Positions 42,192-52,449 of a DNA stretch of 64,000 bases are shown here, one piece after another. The notes beneath the pieces are model-generated. The model made no database searches. It was given only the letters and a program-made list of their open reading frames with translations, and was not told the DNA's origin. Source of the DNA: Bacillus zhangzhouensis. Lineage in GTDB: Bacteria > Bacillota > Bacilli > Bacillales > Bacillaceae. How positions within the stretch are numbered: position 1 is the first letter of the stretch; each line of letters starts with the position of its first letter. Position numbers and translations under genes: made by a program. The stretch is from assembly GCA_025809375.1 (NCBI GenBank), contig CP099514.1, positions 3,213,528 to 3,277,527 of the forward strand, in the 5' to 3' direction.

Positions 42192-42224
42192 AAAAAGAAG
42201 CGTCAATTTGCGCGACAGATTGTT

Positions 42225-42264
42225 GACAAAGGGCTAACATGTTTAGCCCTTTGTCTTCTTTTCA
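42225..42264 (+). terminator. terminator between feuA-like and esterase genes
   Basis: GACAAAGGGCTAA and TTAGCCCTTTGTC form a 13-base perfect stem with a 5-base loop, followed by TTCTTTT. It separates two genes of one regulon and may reduce read-through into the esterase gene. Confidence 0.8.
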
Positions 42265-42296
42265 GCGTAGTTGAAAACCTTGAGGAGAGAAGACAC

Positions 42297-43064
42297 ATGA
42301 ACGGAACGTTTCTATATGACGAGTTTAACGGGCGTCAGCTTGATATTTACCTTCCGCAGGACACCTCTATTGATGTTCCAGCTGTCTTTGTACAAGATGG
42401 CTCTTCTTTGTTTAGAACACACCTGCTAGAGATTGAAAGAATGATTGAAACCAAAACTATCTCGCCAATCATCATCGTCGGCATACACCCCTTCAATCGA
42501 CTTGACGAATATACACCATGGAAGGCATCATCACTGCGATCTGGGTTTCCTGATTTTAAAGGCGAGGCACAGACGTATGTGTCATTTTTAGCGAATGACT
42601 TGCTCCCATATATCAAAAGAGAATATCCAGTTCAAGAGTCCATTCATGAATATAGCCACATAGGTGCTTCATTAGGTGGACTATTTGCTATTTATACCTT
42701 ATTCATGCACCCTGACCTTTTTAAAAACATCGCATCTATCTCCGGGTCATTTTGGTATCAAGATTTTCTACCGTTTGCTAAACAACAAAGCATTCAGTGT
42801 GTGGATCACTTTATTTATTTGTCTGTAGGCAGTGAAGAAGGGAAAGGCAAAACATCTGCTCAACAGCACATGACTTTATTCAACAAACAACTGCATGACC
42901 TTTTATTACAGAAAGGGATACAGGAATGGCAGCTGCAATATCACGTCGAACAAGGGGAGGGCCATCATCTGAAACAATTTCAAAAGAATTTCTTATCGGC
43001 CCTAAAGTGGTTTTATAAAAGAGAATGCTCATTTTTTTATCAGCATGGCACAAAGCCGATATGA
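42297..43064 (+). CDS. ybbA: siderophore esterase (YbbA/BesA-like)
   Basis: 255 residues of the esterase D / YbbA alpha/beta-hydrolase group. Nucleophile motif GASLGG (near residue 122) with Ser; the acid and His lie later (GEGHHLKQF). It hydrolyses the trilactone backbone of imported ferric siderophores such as ferri-bacillibactin so iron can be released. AGGAGAGA precedes the ATG. The tail ECSFFYQHGTKPI looks lineage-specific. Confidence 0.82.
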   Translation: MNGTFLYDEFNGRQLDIYLPQDTSIDVPAVFVQDGSSLFRTHLLEIERMIETKTISPIIIVGIHPFNRLDEYTPWKASSLRSGFPDFKGEAQTYVSFLANDLLPYIKREYPVQESIHEYSHIGASLGGLFAIYTLFMHPDLFKNIASISGSFWYQDFLPFAKQQSIQCVDHFIYLSVGSEEGKGKTSAQQHMTLFNKQLHDLLLQKGIQEWQLQYHVEQGEGHHLKQFQKNFLSALKWFYKRECSFFYQHGTKPI

Positions 43065-43132
43065 TATATTGGAACGTATAGATTGAATAGAAGAAAGATT
43101 GTTCTTCTTAAAGAAATAAAGGAGTTTACATT

Positions 43133-44347
43133 ATGGAACAACAACTAGAAAAATCAACATTACATCCTCGCAGTAAAGGACAAACCATCCTGCTGATTGC
43201 TGGGATTTTGCTCATTGCATTTAATCTGCGGCCTGCCATTACGTCCGTTGGCCCTGTTATCGGCGCGATTCGCTCCGATTTACAGCTTTCAAATGGACTG
43301 GCGGGTTTTCTCACGACGTTACCGCTGCTTTCATTCGCATTGCTTTCTCCCATTGCACCTAAAATCGGAAAACGACTTGGCAATGAACGAACCCTCTGGC
43401 TTGGACTTGCTGTCCTTCTCTTTGGGATTGTGATTCGCTCGTTTGGCACTATCACCTTCTTAATGATTGGAACGGCGCTAGTCGGCGTTGGAATTGCGAT
43501 GTGTAATGTGCTCTTACCGGGGCTTGTGAAGCATAAATTTCCTGCACATGCAGGTTTGATGACAAGTGTATATACAACTTCAATGTCCGTCTTTGCTGCA
43601 CTTGCATCAGGTGTCAGTGTTCCGCTCAGTCATACGATGCCTGGCGGCTGGAATACATCATTCCTTGTATGGGCTGGACTTGCCCTTCTTGCCATGATGG
43701 TTTGGGCCCCGCAGCTGCTCCATCAGAACACAGCGGCGGTCAAAAGCATTTCGCTCACAGAGCAGCCCATCTGGCGTTCACGTGTCGCATGGCAAGTGAC
43801 CTTTTTTATGGGCTTGCAATCATTCCTTTTCTATAGCAGCATCGCATGGTTTCCTGATATTTTAACATCACATGGAATGAACCTGTCGACAGCCGGATGG
43901 ATGCTTTCTATTATGCAGTTCGCTGGTCTGCCATCCACCTTCTTAACGCCCGTTTTTGCAGAAAAATTAAAAACGCAAAGACCGCTTGTCGCCGGCCTTG
44001 TCCTTGTGTATTTACTCGGCATGATTGGACTTCTTCTCGGAGGATCGACGCCTATCCTTGTCATCTCTGTTCTATTGATTGGCATTGGACAAGGGGCCAG
44101 TATCAGTCTGGCGCTCACCTTCATTGGATTGCGGACAAGACATATGGAACAAGCAGCAGCCCTCTCTGGAATGGCGCAGTCTCTTGGTTATTTATTAGCC
44201 GCTGTTGGTCCATTTATGATCGGTATCCTTTTCGATTTCACACATACATGGACACCATCGATTATCATCTTTATCATCATCCTATTTTTCATGTTTTTAT
44301 CCGGTATGCGTGCCGGACGCAGCGTCTATATTTCAAATCCTTCATAA
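43133..44347 (+). CDS. yycB: MFS transporter, CynX/NimT family (YycB-like)
   Basis: 404 residues with 12 membrane segments. The N-terminal part RSKGQTILLIAGILLIAFNL and the motif NLRPAITSVGPVIG identify the cyanate/2-nitroimidazole (CynX/NimT) branch. B. subtilis has yycB of this type beside rplI, the same place. AAGGAGT precedes the ATG. The real substrate is unknown; in E. coli relatives are cyanate and 2-nitroimidazole transporters. Confidence 0.87.
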   Translation: MEQQLEKSTLHPRSKGQTILLIAGILLIAFNLRPAITSVGPVIGAIRSDLQLSNGLAGFLTTLPLLSFALLSPIAPKIGKRLGNERTLWLGLAVLLFGIVIRSFGTITFLMIGTALVGVGIAMCNVLLPGLVKHKFPAHAGLMTSVYTTSMSVFAALASGVSVPLSHTMPGGWNTSFLVWAGLALLAMMVWAPQLLHQNTAAVKSISLTEQPIWRSRVAWQVTFFMGLQSFLFYSSIAWFPDILTSHGMNLSTAGWMLSIMQFAGLPSTFLTPVFAEKLKTQRPLVAGLVLVYLLGMIGLLLGGSTPILVISVLLIGIGQGASISLALTFIGLRTRHMEQAAALSGMAQSLGYLLAAVGPFMIGILFDFTHTWTPSIIIFIIILFFMFLSGMRAGRSVYISNPS

Positions 44348-44383
44348 AAAAGAACCCGTCTCACGAGGATACGGGTTCTTTTC
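44345..44383. terminator. bidirectional terminator
   Basis: AAAAAAGAACCCGT and ACGGGTTCTTTT form a strong hairpin between the convergent yycB-like gene and rplI. Confidence 0.87.
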
Positions 44384-44386
44384 TGC

Positions 44387-44836
44387 TTATGCCTGCTCTG
44401 TCACATGTACCTTTAACGTTGCTTGTACCTCTGGATGAAGCTTTACCGGTACATTTGTGTAACCTAATGCACGGATGGCATCATTCAGCTCGATTTTTCG
44501 CTTATCGAGTTTAATTTGATGATCTTTTTGCAATTTATCAGCGATTTGTTTGCTTGTAATCGAGCCAAATAAACGGCCGCCTTCGCCTGATTTTGCAGTG
44601 AGTTCCACTGTTAACGCCTCAAGTGTTTCTTTTAATTGTTTTGCTTGTTCAAGCTCTTGGATGGCATTCTTTTTCTCTTTGTTTTTCTGCCCTTCCAAAG
44701 CACTTAGGTTCGTTGGAGTTGCTTCAACAGCTAACCCTTTTTTGATGAGAAAGTTGTGAGCGTATCCGTCAGCTACATTCTTGACTTCGCCTTTTTTCCC
44801 TTTGCCTTTTACGTCTTTTAGAAAGATGACTTTCAT
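44387..44836 (-). CDS. rplI: 50S ribosomal protein L9
   Basis: 149 residues, standard L9: globular N-domain ([31 protein letters not shown]), long connecting helix and the C-terminal domain ([20 protein letters not shown]). It binds 23S rRNA near the L1 stalk. It overlaps the gdpP stop by 4 bases. Confidence 0.98.
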   Translation of the reverse strand: MKVIFLKDVKGKGKKGEVKNVADGYAHNFLIKKGLAVEATPTNLSALEGQKNKEKKNAIQELEQAKQLKETLEALTVELTAKSGEGGRLFGSITSKQIADKLQKDHQIKLDKRKIELNDAIRALGYTNVPVKLHPEVQATLKVHVTEQA

Positions 44837-46821
44837 CTTTGAACCCCTCCTTCGAAATATTCGTCTATGGCAGCCTTTAACTTATCTACCGCTTCTTCAA
44901 TGGTTATACCATAAATTTGGGTAGCAGCGTTAGTCAAATGACCGCCTCCGTCTAATGCTTCCATAATTATTTGAACGTTGATATCCCCTAATGATCTAGC
45001 ACTAATGCATACCGTGTCATCATCTCGTTTAGCGACAGCAAATGACGCTTCTACCTCACTCATTGACAACAGGGAATCAGCCGTCTGGGCAATCGTAATT
45101 TGATCGTAATACTCCGACCTGTCTGACGGTAATGAAGCAATGGCCACCTGATTTTGATACAGCTCTGTATGCTGAATGAGTTTTGCCCGTTTGATGTAAT
45201 GCTCGACCGTTTCTTTTAAGAACTTTTGCACAAGGACAGGATCTGCTCCCTTTGCACGAAGATAAGATGCTGCATCGAACGTTCTTGAACCTGTTCTCAG
45301 AGAGAAACTCTTCGTATCAACGATGATCCCAGCCAGTAGCGCAGTCGCCTCAATCATGTTAATCCGCAATTTCTTCGGCTGATACTCTAAGAGCTCTGTC
45401 ACAAGCTCCGCTGTAGATGAAGCATACGGCTCCATATAAACAAGTAAAGGATCACGGATAAATTCCTCACCGCGTCTATGATGATCAATGACCACAACAT
45501 TTTCAATCTTATTCAGCAGTCGTTCCTCCATGACGAGAGACGGTTTATGTGTATCCACGACCACAAGCAATGTGTCATCCTTTGCAAGCTCCATCGCTTC
45601 CTCTGGCGTGATAAAACGTGACCAAAGCTCTTCATAATTCTTAATTTCACTAATTAAGCGTTGAACACTATCGCCAATCTGGTTGGCATCAATGACAATA
45701 TAGCCTTCTTTTTCATTGGCCTGAGCGACCTTTAATATCCCAATGGATGCACCGATTGAGTCCATGTCTGGGAATTTATGCCCCATGATCATGACATTAC
45801 CGCTTTCAGATACAATTTCTTTTAAAGCATGAGAAATGACCCGTGCGCGTACGCGAGTCCTTTTCTCCATTGGATTCGTTTTTCCGCCGTAGAATTTCAC
45901 TTTTCCATTCGGCTGTTTAATGGCTACCTGATCCCCGCCTCGTCCGAGGGCAAGGTCAAGACTCGATTGCGCAAGTGCTCCAAGCTCTTTCAAAGAAGGA
46001 ACGGACGCACCGATCCCAATACTCAGAGTGAGCGTCGCACTATGTGCCCCTGTTTTCTCACGTACCTCGTCTAAAATGGAGAATTTCGACGCTTCAAGCT
46101 TAGCTAAAATACTCTCATTTAGAACCGCAATAAATCGTTCAGACGAAATTCTCTTCAGGAAAATGCCATATTCTTGTGCCCATTTGTTGAGCAGAGACGT
46201 CACTTCACTATTAATGGCGCTGCGCACTTGATCATCAAGGCCCTGCGTGACATCGTCGTAGTTGTCTAAAAAGATATAAGATAACACCGTTCGTTCATTT
46301 TCATACTGTCTTTCAATCTGCACCTGTTCCGTGACATCAAAGAAATATACAAGCCGCTCTGACCGCTTAATAATGACTTTGAATTTTCGGTCATTCAGCG
46401 TTACATTTTCTGTCTCGACTTCTTGTTTAATAAGAGGCACAATGGATTCGAATGTATCGTACAAGGACCTGCCGACAAGTGTGCTCTCATGAAAGCACGA
46501 AGCGAGAAATGGATTCGTCCATTCGATATAATACTGGTCATTAAACAGCATAATACCAATTGGCATCTCCATTAATGCTTCTTCTCCAACCTTTTTGACT
46601 CGATAGGATAATGTTGAAATATATGAGTCAATCTCTTTCTGCACTTGCGTATCTGCCCACTTTAAGAAGTAGAGCACACCTGCAAGGACGAAAAGACCCA
46701 CCGCTCCTATGATCCAATTAAAATAAAGGTTGAGGAGGACTGTGACCACCGCAAGAACAATTAACGCGATGATCGGATACTTGATGACAGGTTTTCTATA
46801 GAAGCTTGGCACTGATATCAA
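44833..46821 (-). CDS. gdpP: cyclic-di-AMP phosphodiesterase GdpP
   Basis: 662 residues: two membrane helices (about 15-55), a PAS-like domain, a degenerate GGDEF domain ([12 protein letters not shown]), then DHH/DHHA1 with the metal motifs [20 protein letters not shown] and VIDHHRR, and C-terminal GGGH. It cleaves c-di-AMP to pApA at the membrane. It is in one transcript with yybS upstream and rplI downstream. Confidence 0.97.
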   Translation of the reverse strand: MISVPSFYRKPVIKYPIIALIVLAVVTVLLNLYFNWIIGAVGLFVLAGVLYFLKWADTQVQKEIDSYISTLSYRVKKVGEEALMEMPIGIMLFNDQYYIEWTNPFLASCFHESTLVGRSLYDTFESIVPLIKQEVETENVTLNDRKFKVIIKRSERLVYFFDVTEQVQIERQYENERTVLSYIFLDNYDDVTQGLDDQVRSAINSEVTSLLNKWAQEYGIFLKRISSERFIAVLNESILAKLEASKFSILDEVREKTGAHSATLTLSIGIGASVPSLKELGALAQSSLDLALGRGGDQVAIKQPNGKVKFYGGKTNPMEKRTRVRARVISHALKEIVSESGNVMIMGHKFPDMDSIGASIGILKVAQANEKEGYIVIDANQIGDSVQRLISEIKNYEELWSRFITPEEAMELAKDDTLLVVVDTHKPSLVMEERLLNKIENVVVIDHHRRGEEFIRDPLLVYMEPYASSTAELVTELLEYQPKKLRINMIEATALLAGIIVDTKSFSLRTGSRTFDAASYLRAKGADPVLVQKFLKETVEHYIKRAKLIQHTELYQNQVAIASLPSDRSEYYDQITIAQTADSLLSMSEVEASFAVAKRDDDTVCISARSLGDINVQIIMEALDGGGHLTNAATQIYGITIEEAVDKLKAAIDEYFEGGVQR

Positions 46822-46832
46822 CTCCTCAACAT

Positions 46833-47780
46833 TCAGAGTGAATGATTGTTTTTTACTTTTTCTCTTAAATCAAAGCCTATGTCAGCAATCCCTATAATAC
46901 GCACAATCACACAGATCGGCGGAAAGAAAACCGTTAACACGACAGCGTAAATGGGTATCGCTTTTGAGATGCTCTTTTCGTGGCAATAATAGAAGATAAA
47001 AGAAAATCCCTGAATAAGCACCAGTATAAATAAAATTTGATATGCACTCGTTTGAACGAGCCATAAAAAGCTGCCTTTTTCCGTCTGAATCAGCATTAAA
47101 AGCAGTGTGAGTAAATAATACCATACCATGCTTTTTGGCAGCCGCATATCCTTAAATTTCTTCAAAGGCGGCATGTCTGAAACAAACCGTTTGAGCAAAG
47201 GCCGCACGAACCAATGATTCACAAAAGCCGTCAAAGTAACAGCGATCAAAAGCGTTACAGGTAAAGCACTTAATGCCGTATCCTGCATCTCTTTAAACTG
47301 TTTGAGCTGTTTGGTTATGTCCTTTTCAGAAGCCCCGGATTGCTTTAAAACACTCTCTACCATCGGCATCATTTGCTCAATCGACTCTTTCGCAAAATTC
47401 ATGATATCGATTTGAAAGAGCTGAACACTGACAACAAAGGAGATGAGAAAACTGAATAAATAGATCAGCGCACCTATAATGATGGCATTCCCGGGCTGCC
47501 TTCTGCTGTAGAAAACACCCATGCCTAATCCAACAGCAATCAATATTGGTGCAGTCATCAGACCATTTATAGATCCAATTAAAAAGCTGATCACTATGCC
47601 AATAGCGCCAGCAGCAATTCCTTTTTTTAAGCCATGTCTAATTGTATAGAGGATGATTGGAATCGGAGCAGCTAGTAAGAAAATAATGAATAATAGCGGC
47701 ACATATAAATAAAACAGCATCATGACTGCGAAAATACTCATGATGATTGCACCCTCTACTAACGCTTTTGTTTGTTTCAC
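46833..47780 (-). CDS. yybS: DUF2232 membrane protein YybS
   Basis: About 315 residues with eight or so membrane segments, YybS/DUF2232 family. I use the GTG at 47780 (VKQTKALVEGAIIMS), 5 bases after GAGGTGA; the longer frame to 47798 overlaps that site. The function is unknown; it always sits beside gdpP in Bacillus. Confidence 0.88.
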   Translation of the reverse strand: MKQTKALVEGAIIMSIFAVMMLFYLYVPLLFIIFLLAAPIPIILYTIRHGLKKGIAAGAIGIVISFLIGSINGLMTAPILIAVGLGMGVFYSRRQPGNAIIIGALIYLFSFLISFVVSVQLFQIDIMNFAKESIEQMMPMVESVLKQSGASEKDITKQLKQFKEMQDTALSALPVTLLIAVTLTAFVNHWFVRPLLKRFVSDMPPLKKFKDMRLPKSMVWYYLLTLLLMLIQTEKGSFLWLVQTSAYQILFILVLIQGFSFIFYYCHEKSISKAIPIYAVVLTVFFPPICVIVRIIGIADIGFDLREKVKNNHSL

Positions 47781-47928
47781 ACCTTCACCTCTATCCAATC
47801 CTTTTGCCTATATCTTGCTCAATGTGTCCTTCTATGTATACGTATAATGTAAGCACCATCATATCTTGCCCCAACCTTTATTTTACCATAGCGGCAAATC
47901 TCAAGTAAAATGCAGGCTGTTCTGGGAA

Positions 47929-47944
47929 AGTTTCACGTGGAACA
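47929..47944. promoter_or_regulatory. parS site, one mismatch
   Basis: AGTTTCACGTGGAACA differs from the parS consensus only at the first base. It lies in the intergenic region between yybS and ppaC. Confidence 0.75.
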
Positions 47945-48083
47945 CCGATATGGAATGGCACATACAAGTTTTCAAACAGCCTGTTACAATTTTTTAAATT
48001 ATTCTTAGCTATAAACCCTGAATTCAAGGTCAAAAGCTGTTAGAATAGAAACATCATCAATAACTGTAAGAAGGAGAATTCAC

Positions 48084-49010
48084 ATGGGAAAAACACTCGT
48101 ATTCGGACACAAAAATCCTGACACAGACACGATTTGCTCTGCTATTGCTTACGCTCATCTGAAAAACAAAATCGGTGTTCAGGCAGAAGCCGTCAGACTT
48201 GGAGAAATCAATGGGGAAACACAATACGCATTAGATTTCTTTCAACAAGAAGCACCTCGTTTCATTGAAACGGCTGCAAAAGAAACAAAAAAAGTCATTC
48301 TTGTCGATCATAACGAATTCCAGCAAAGTGTAAGCGATATTGATCAAGTACAAATAACTGAGGTCATTGACCACCACCGTATTGCCAACTTTGAAACAAG
48401 TGAACCTCTTTACTATCGTGCTGAGCCTGTAGGCTGTACAGCAACGATCTTAAACAAAATGTATAAAGAAAACCAAGTGACGATTGAAAAAGAAATCGCT
48501 GGTTTGCTTTTATCTGCGATCATTTCTGATTCTTTACTATTCAAATCCCCAACATGCACACAGCAAGATATTGATGCTGCGCATGAGCTTGCAAAAATCG
48601 CAGGGGTAGATCCAGAAGTTTATGGCCTAGATATGCTGAAAGCCGGCGCTGATCTAAGCCAAAAAACGGTTCAAGAATTAATTACACTTGATGCAAAAGA
48701 ATTCGCACTGGGCAAAAGCAAAGTGGAAATTGCACAAGTCAATACAGTAGATATCGCTGAAGTGACAGCAAGACAGGCTGACATTGAAGCGAAAATCAAT
48801 GAAGTCATTGCAGCAAAAGGTCTTGATCTATTTGTTCTAGTCATCACAGATATTTTAGAAAATGACTCCCTTGCTCTTGCACTCGGTACAGAAGCAGCAA
48901 AAGTAGAAAAAGCATTTAACGTCACGCTTGAAAACAACACAGCTTTACTAAAAGGTGTTGTATCAAGAAAGAAACAAGTCGTACCTGCACTGACAGACGC
49001 ACTTTCTTAA
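48084..49010 (+). CDS. ppaC: manganese-dependent inorganic pyrophosphatase
   Basis: 308 residues, family II pyrophosphatase. DHH motifs: [32 protein letters not shown], and DHHA2 end [12 protein letters not shown]. It hydrolyses PPi to drive biosynthesis. AGAAGGAGAA precedes the ATG. Confidence 0.97.
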   Translation: MGKTLVFGHKNPDTDTICSAIAYAHLKNKIGVQAEAVRLGEINGETQYALDFFQQEAPRFIETAAKETKKVILVDHNEFQQSVSDIDQVQITEVIDHHRIANFETSEPLYYRAEPVGCTATILNKMYKENQVTIEKEIAGLLLSAIISDSLLFKSPTCTQQDIDAAHELAKIAGVDPEVYGLDMLKAGADLSQKTVQELITLDAKEFALGKSKVEIAQVNTVDIAEVTARQADIEAKINEVIAAKGLDLFVLVITDILENDSLALALGTEAAKVEKAFNVTLENNTALLKGVVSRKKQVVPALTDALS

Positions 49011-49026
49011 TTAATAAAACACGACC

Positions 49027-49057
49027 AAGACTGCTGAATTGTTCAGCAGTCTTTTTT
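49027..49057. terminator. terminator of ppaC
   Basis: AAGACTGCTGAA-ttg-TTCAGCAGTCTT followed by a T run. Confidence 0.87.
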
Positions 49058-49070
49058 GTCTGTCTTCTTT

Positions 49071-49928
49071 TTAATGAATGTACGTATCACTAACGAGAAT
49101 ATCCTTTAGCACGCTTGTTGGAATCGTGAATTCAACAACACCCATGTAGCCAGGCGCCACATCATATTCATTAAAGGAAATCACAAGCTTCCCTTTTGAA
49201 TTGATATAGAAGTTTTGATCCGGCTTCATTTTCTTAAATGGATCTGCCATATCTTGCTTGCCAATCCAATACATTTTGTTTGAATCCTCTTTCATCTGTT
49301 TCTTCATTTGTTCTTTCATATGTTCACTAATCACATCAATATAACGATCATCTTTAAACAGGCTTGGTAATGTAATGAGGACATGGTTTTTCTTATCAAC
49401 CGTATCATATGTCATTTCCTCTGCCGCAGAAGCCTGAGTCGTCACCTTGTATCGGCCTAGTGAAAGGATTTGATCATTGTTCGTTCTCACTTCATAACCG
49501 CTCTCAACACTTAAATGACCATTTTTATAACCCTTTGTTTCCTTTTCAAAATCTTGATACAGCTTTTTGTTTTCAGCTAAATATTTTTCATTCAGACTGT
49601 CTTGTAATGTTCTGTCCCCAAGTCCTGAAACGTGTGGTGTTTTAAGATCAATATTCGTGCCTTGATCGCTCTTTTTAAATTCTGTAAACGTCACGACTTT
49701 TACCAGCTCGCCAATGACAGGCACCTCCGAAATCGCTCTTGCTGCCTGTGGACTGACATTCACAGTTGTGACAAAAAGAGCTGCTGCAGCAACTAGTCCA
49801 ATGGTCCATTGCTGAAAATGAGGTTTTTTATTTTTTCTTTTTAACGTTCGTTCAACCATAACATCATATTCCGGTGGAATAGGGATTTCTAAATATTCCT
49901 CTTTTAAATGTTCCAAATACTTATCCAT
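49071..49928 (-). CDS. rsiV: anti-sigma factor RsiV-like
   Basis: 285 residues: cytoplasmic sigma-binding N-terminus, one membrane helix (about 41-59: WTIGLVAAAALFVTTVNVSP), an extracellular DUF4179-like segment and a C-terminal DUF3298 domain (about 190-280). RsiV of B. subtilis holds SigV and is itself the lysozyme receptor; signal peptidase and RasP cleave it on induction. The AAR-AIS site after the helix is a candidate cleavage point. The gene starts right after the sigV stop. No oatA follows here. Confidence 0.85.
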   Translation of the reverse strand: MDKYLEHLKEEYLEIPIPPEYDVMVERTLKRKNKKPHFQQWTIGLVAAAALFVTTVNVSPQAARAISEVPVIGELVKVVTFTEFKKSDQGTNIDLKTPHVSGLGDRTLQDSLNEKYLAENKKLYQDFEKETKGYKNGHLSVESGYEVRTNNDQILSLGRYKVTTQASAAEEMTYDTVDKKNHVLITLPSLFKDDRYIDVISEHMKEQMKKQMKEDSNKMYWIGKQDMADPFKKMKPDQNFYINSKGKLVISFNEYDVAPGYMGVVEFTIPTSVLKDILVSDTYIH

Positions 49929-50423
49929 TTAAATTTCCTCCTGTGATAATTCTACTTTTAAAAGCCGCAGTGCTTTATATAATCTTGTTTTAATGGTGTT
50001 TTCATTTTCATCAAGAATCTGGGCGATGTCCTCTAATTTTAAATCTTCAAAGAATCTCAAAATAATGATGACTCGATACATCTCAGGCAAATCCTCTATA
50101 GCCCGTTTGACGTCTTGATCCTCGTATATATCTGATTCTCCCTGTGATAAGAATTCAAGCGTATCATCATCTGTCACCTGCACCCGCTTCTTCTTTCGTA
50201 AAAAGTCTAGGGCAGTGTTCACCACGATCTTATAAAACCAGCTATGCATCTTGCTCGCATCCTCTAATCGGTGAACAGATTTGAGTGCTTTATGAATCGC
50301 CTCCTGAACAACATCCATGGCATCTTCTTGGTTTTTGACATAACTATAGGACAACCGATAAAAACTGTGTTTATGCTCCATGACGTAATCCGCAAATTGA
50401 TCATCTATTGTTCGTTTCTTCAT
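49929..50423 (-). CDS. sigV: ECF sigma factor SigV-like
   Basis: 164 residues with sigma region 2 (YRLSYSYVKNQEDAMDVVQEAIHKA) and region 4 (LEDIAQILDENENTIKTRLYKAL). It directs transcription of cell-envelope defence genes; with RsiV beside it, SigV is the best match. AAAGGAGCTC precedes the ATG. A minus-strand CGTCTA (50477-50482) upstream resembles an ECF -10, so autoregulation is likely, but I cannot see a convincing -35. Confidence 0.87.
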   Translation of the reverse strand: MKKRTIDDQFADYVMEHKHSFYRLSYSYVKNQEDAMDVVQEAIHKALKSVHRLEDASKMHSWFYKIVVNTALDFLRKKKRVQVTDDDTLEFLSQGESDIYEDQDVKRAIEDLPEMYRVIIILRFFEDLKLEDIAQILDENENTIKTRLYKALRLLKVELSQEEI

Positions 50424-50534
50424 TTTAAAAAGAGCTCCTTTATCTTAAATGCGCATCTGTTATTTCTTACATTGGATAGACGCACGCCTTTTGAAATATG
50501 TCCCTATACAAAAAGAGCGAACCTGATGGGTTCA

Positions 50535-50655
50535 CCCTTTCCAAGCGGATAGTGTTTGATGGACAAACTGTTTAGTGGAGAAAGCGGATGAATGATAGGA
50601 ATGCCTGTCTCCCGCTCCACCTGCTGTGCCGCATAAACCACCGAAGGTTCCATAC
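50535..50655 (-). pseudogene. aspartate/glutamate-racemase-like fragment
   Basis: The minus strand reads MEPSVVYAAQQVERETGIPI then IHPLSPLNSLSIKHYPLGKG, the kind of C-terminal region seen in Asp/Glu/hydantoin racemases (ending of an IPII.P.-type motif). Surrounding sequence to about 50790 is full of stops. The fragment has no ribosome site of quality and no N-terminal domain. The assignment is from motif memory only. Confidence 0.45.
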
Positions 50656-51106
50656 ATTTCTTAGCTGCTCCTTGATTTGTTCATCATAGGCGTTTAGGCA
50701 AAGATGAAAGACCTCCTCCATCACAACTCAGCTCAAATAACAGTTCATCGATCGAAACAATCGGTTGTTTTAAAGAGGTGCTGCTGAGGCAATGTAATGT
50801 GTACACGTGAGCAGAATGAGATCGGCTTCACTATTGATAGTGCCAGAACATTGCGCGATCCGAGAAGCAAAGCGCAGGTGTCCATGTGTTTGTGAATCAT
50901 GATGATTGGTAACGTGAAGAACTGATTAATGACATGTCAAAAGGACATTAAGACCAACTGATCGAAAACTTTACAAAAGCAGACCCTGATTACGGAAAGA
51001 AAACGTGTCGCTGACGGCTTAAAAGCCTTTAAACAAGAGCAGCCAAGCGGACCTATTGGGCGCTGCTCAAGCCGTGGCGCCATCAACAACAGCACACCAT
51101 CAGATC
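50656..51106. other. gene graveyard with catalase-like relic
   Basis: On the plus strand the pieces EELINDMSKG, DQLIENFTKADPDYGK and KRVADGLKAFKQEQPSG can be read in shifting frames between about 50910 and 51050. They resemble the C-terminal tail of a bacterial catalase. No frame is intact and no start is present. The remaining bases hold nothing I recognise. Confidence 0.45.
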
Positions 51107-51133
51107 AAAAAAAAGAAGCAGCGGCGAGGCTGC
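51107..51133 (-). terminator. terminator of mhq operon
   Basis: On the minus strand GCAGCCTCGCCGCTGC is followed by TTC and eight T residues. Confidence 0.82.
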
Positions 51134-51153
51134 ATTCTTTTTGTATACATCTA

Positions 51154-51822
51154 TTAAGCATTTTGACCTTTTTTGATCCATTCTGCCACATTGACAGTAC
51201 GTTTTGCCTGATGTTTCACAGCTGCTTCCGCATCCTCTTGGATTTTTCCATTTTGGTCAACAGTGACACTTACGCCATAAGGGTTGCCCCCTGCACCGTA
51301 TAAAGAATCATCTGTGTATCCAGGAGCGGCAATAATTGCTCCCCAGTGAAACATCGTAGTGTAAAGGCTCAGAATCGTCTGCTCCTGTCCGCCATTTGCG
51401 TTTTGTGCAGAAGTCATTGCGCTGACTGCTTTGTTTGCCAATTTCCCTTGGAACCATAGGCCGCCTGTTGTATCTAAGAACTGCTTCATTTGAGCTGGAA
51501 GATTACCGAATCGTGTCGGCATACTAAAGATGATGGCATCTGCCCACTCTAAATCACTTAATTGAACCTCTGGCACATCCTTTGTTTCGTCTAAATGTGC
51601 TTTCCATGCTGGATTTGAGGCTACAACTGATTCTGATGCCAATTCAGCAACCTTTAATACTTTGACTTCTGCACCAGCTTCTTTTGCGCCAGCTTCAGCC
51701 CATTTCGCCATCTGATAGTTTGTACCTGTTGAACTATAATATATAATCGCTAATTTTACGTTTTCCATTTGTTCCATCTCCTTTTGTTTGTTTTGCCCAA
51801 AAAGCTTCTGTAAAAATCCCAC
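51154..51822 (-). CDS. NAD(P)H:quinone oxidoreductase, WrbA-type flavodoxin
   Basis: 222 residues; the conserved fold starts at MENVKLAIIYYSSTGTNYQM, the FMN phosphate loop. SMPTRFGNLPAQMKQFLDTTGGLW and the C-terminal GGNPYGVS are WrbA marks. It reduces quinones by two electrons. The longer N-terminus (MGFLQKLFGQNKQ) may be real or the start may be the ATG near 51765 after AAAGGAG. It is the third gene of a quinone/phenol stress operon. Confidence 0.85.
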   Translation of the reverse strand: MGFLQKLFGQNKQKEMEQMENVKLAIIYYSSTGTNYQMAKWAEAGAKEAGAEVKVLKVAELASESVVASNPAWKAHLDETKDVPEVQLSDLEWADAIIFSMPTRFGNLPAQMKQFLDTTGGLWFQGKLANKAVSAMTSAQNANGGQEQTILSLYTTMFHWGAIIAAPGYTDDSLYGAGGNPYGVSVTVDQNGKIQEDAEAAVKHQAKRTVNVAEWIKKGQNA

Positions 51823-51840
51823 CTGTATTCCCCACCTTAT

Positions 51841-52449
51841 TTAAAATTGATGATGATACCATAAAGCCGCAGCATCTACTTCTTCTCTCGTTAGCTGATG
51901 TCCTCGATTTTCCCAATGAAGTGTAACCGACGCGCCTGCACCCTGCAGCAATTGCTCCAGCTCCTGTGATTCCTCTGGACGGCACATTGGGTCATTTTCA
52001 CCAGCTGCTATAAAGACTTGTTTTCCCGCTAATGAAGGCAATGAAACCCCGCGTCTTGGAACCATTGGATGATGCAGGATGGCTCCTTTTAAAGCATCTC
52101 CATAATGGAATAACAAGCTTCCAGCAATGTTTGCCCCATTGGAATATCCGATAGCCACCACATTGTGACGGTCAAACCCATATTCATCAGCTGCTTCTCC
52201 GATAAATGTATATAGTTCCTCTGTACGCTCAATCAAATCCTGCTCATCAAATACACCCTCTGCCAAACGTTTGAAGAAACGCGACATGCCGTTTTCTAAC
52301 ACATTTCCTCTCACACTAAGAACAGATGCGTCAGCATCTACTATATCTGCAAGCGGCAATAAATCTTCTTCCGTCCCGCCAGTTCCATGCAGTAATAACA
52401 GGACAGGTCTTTGTTCATTCTTTCCTTTTTGAAAAAGATGCTTCATCAT
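51841..52449 (-). CDS. mhqD: carboxylesterase/phospholipase, MhqD-like
   Basis: 202 residues of the alpha/beta-hydrolase phospholipase/carboxylesterase group: LLLHGTGGTEEDLLPL (oxyanion region), nucleophile in GYSNGAN (near 113), Asp in ENDPMCRPEE and His in ENRGHQLTREE. It matches B. subtilis MhqD, induced by methylhydroquinone. It overlaps the dioxygenase gene by 4 bases (ATGA), so translation is coupled. Confidence 0.85.
   Translation of the reverse strand: MMKHLFQKGKNEQRPVLLLLHGTGGTEEDLLPLADIVDADASVLSVRGNVLENGMSRFFKRLAEGVFDEQDLIERTEELYTFIGEAADEYGFDRHNVVAIGYSNGANIAGSLLFHYGDALKGAILHHPMVPRRGVSLPSLAGKQVFIAAGENDPMCRPEESQELEQLLQGAGASVTLHWENRGHQLTREEVDAAALWYHHQF

Noticed and set aside
47500-47800. 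Start of yybS at 47798
   Set aside because: That start would overlap the ribosome site; the GTG at 47780 is preferred.
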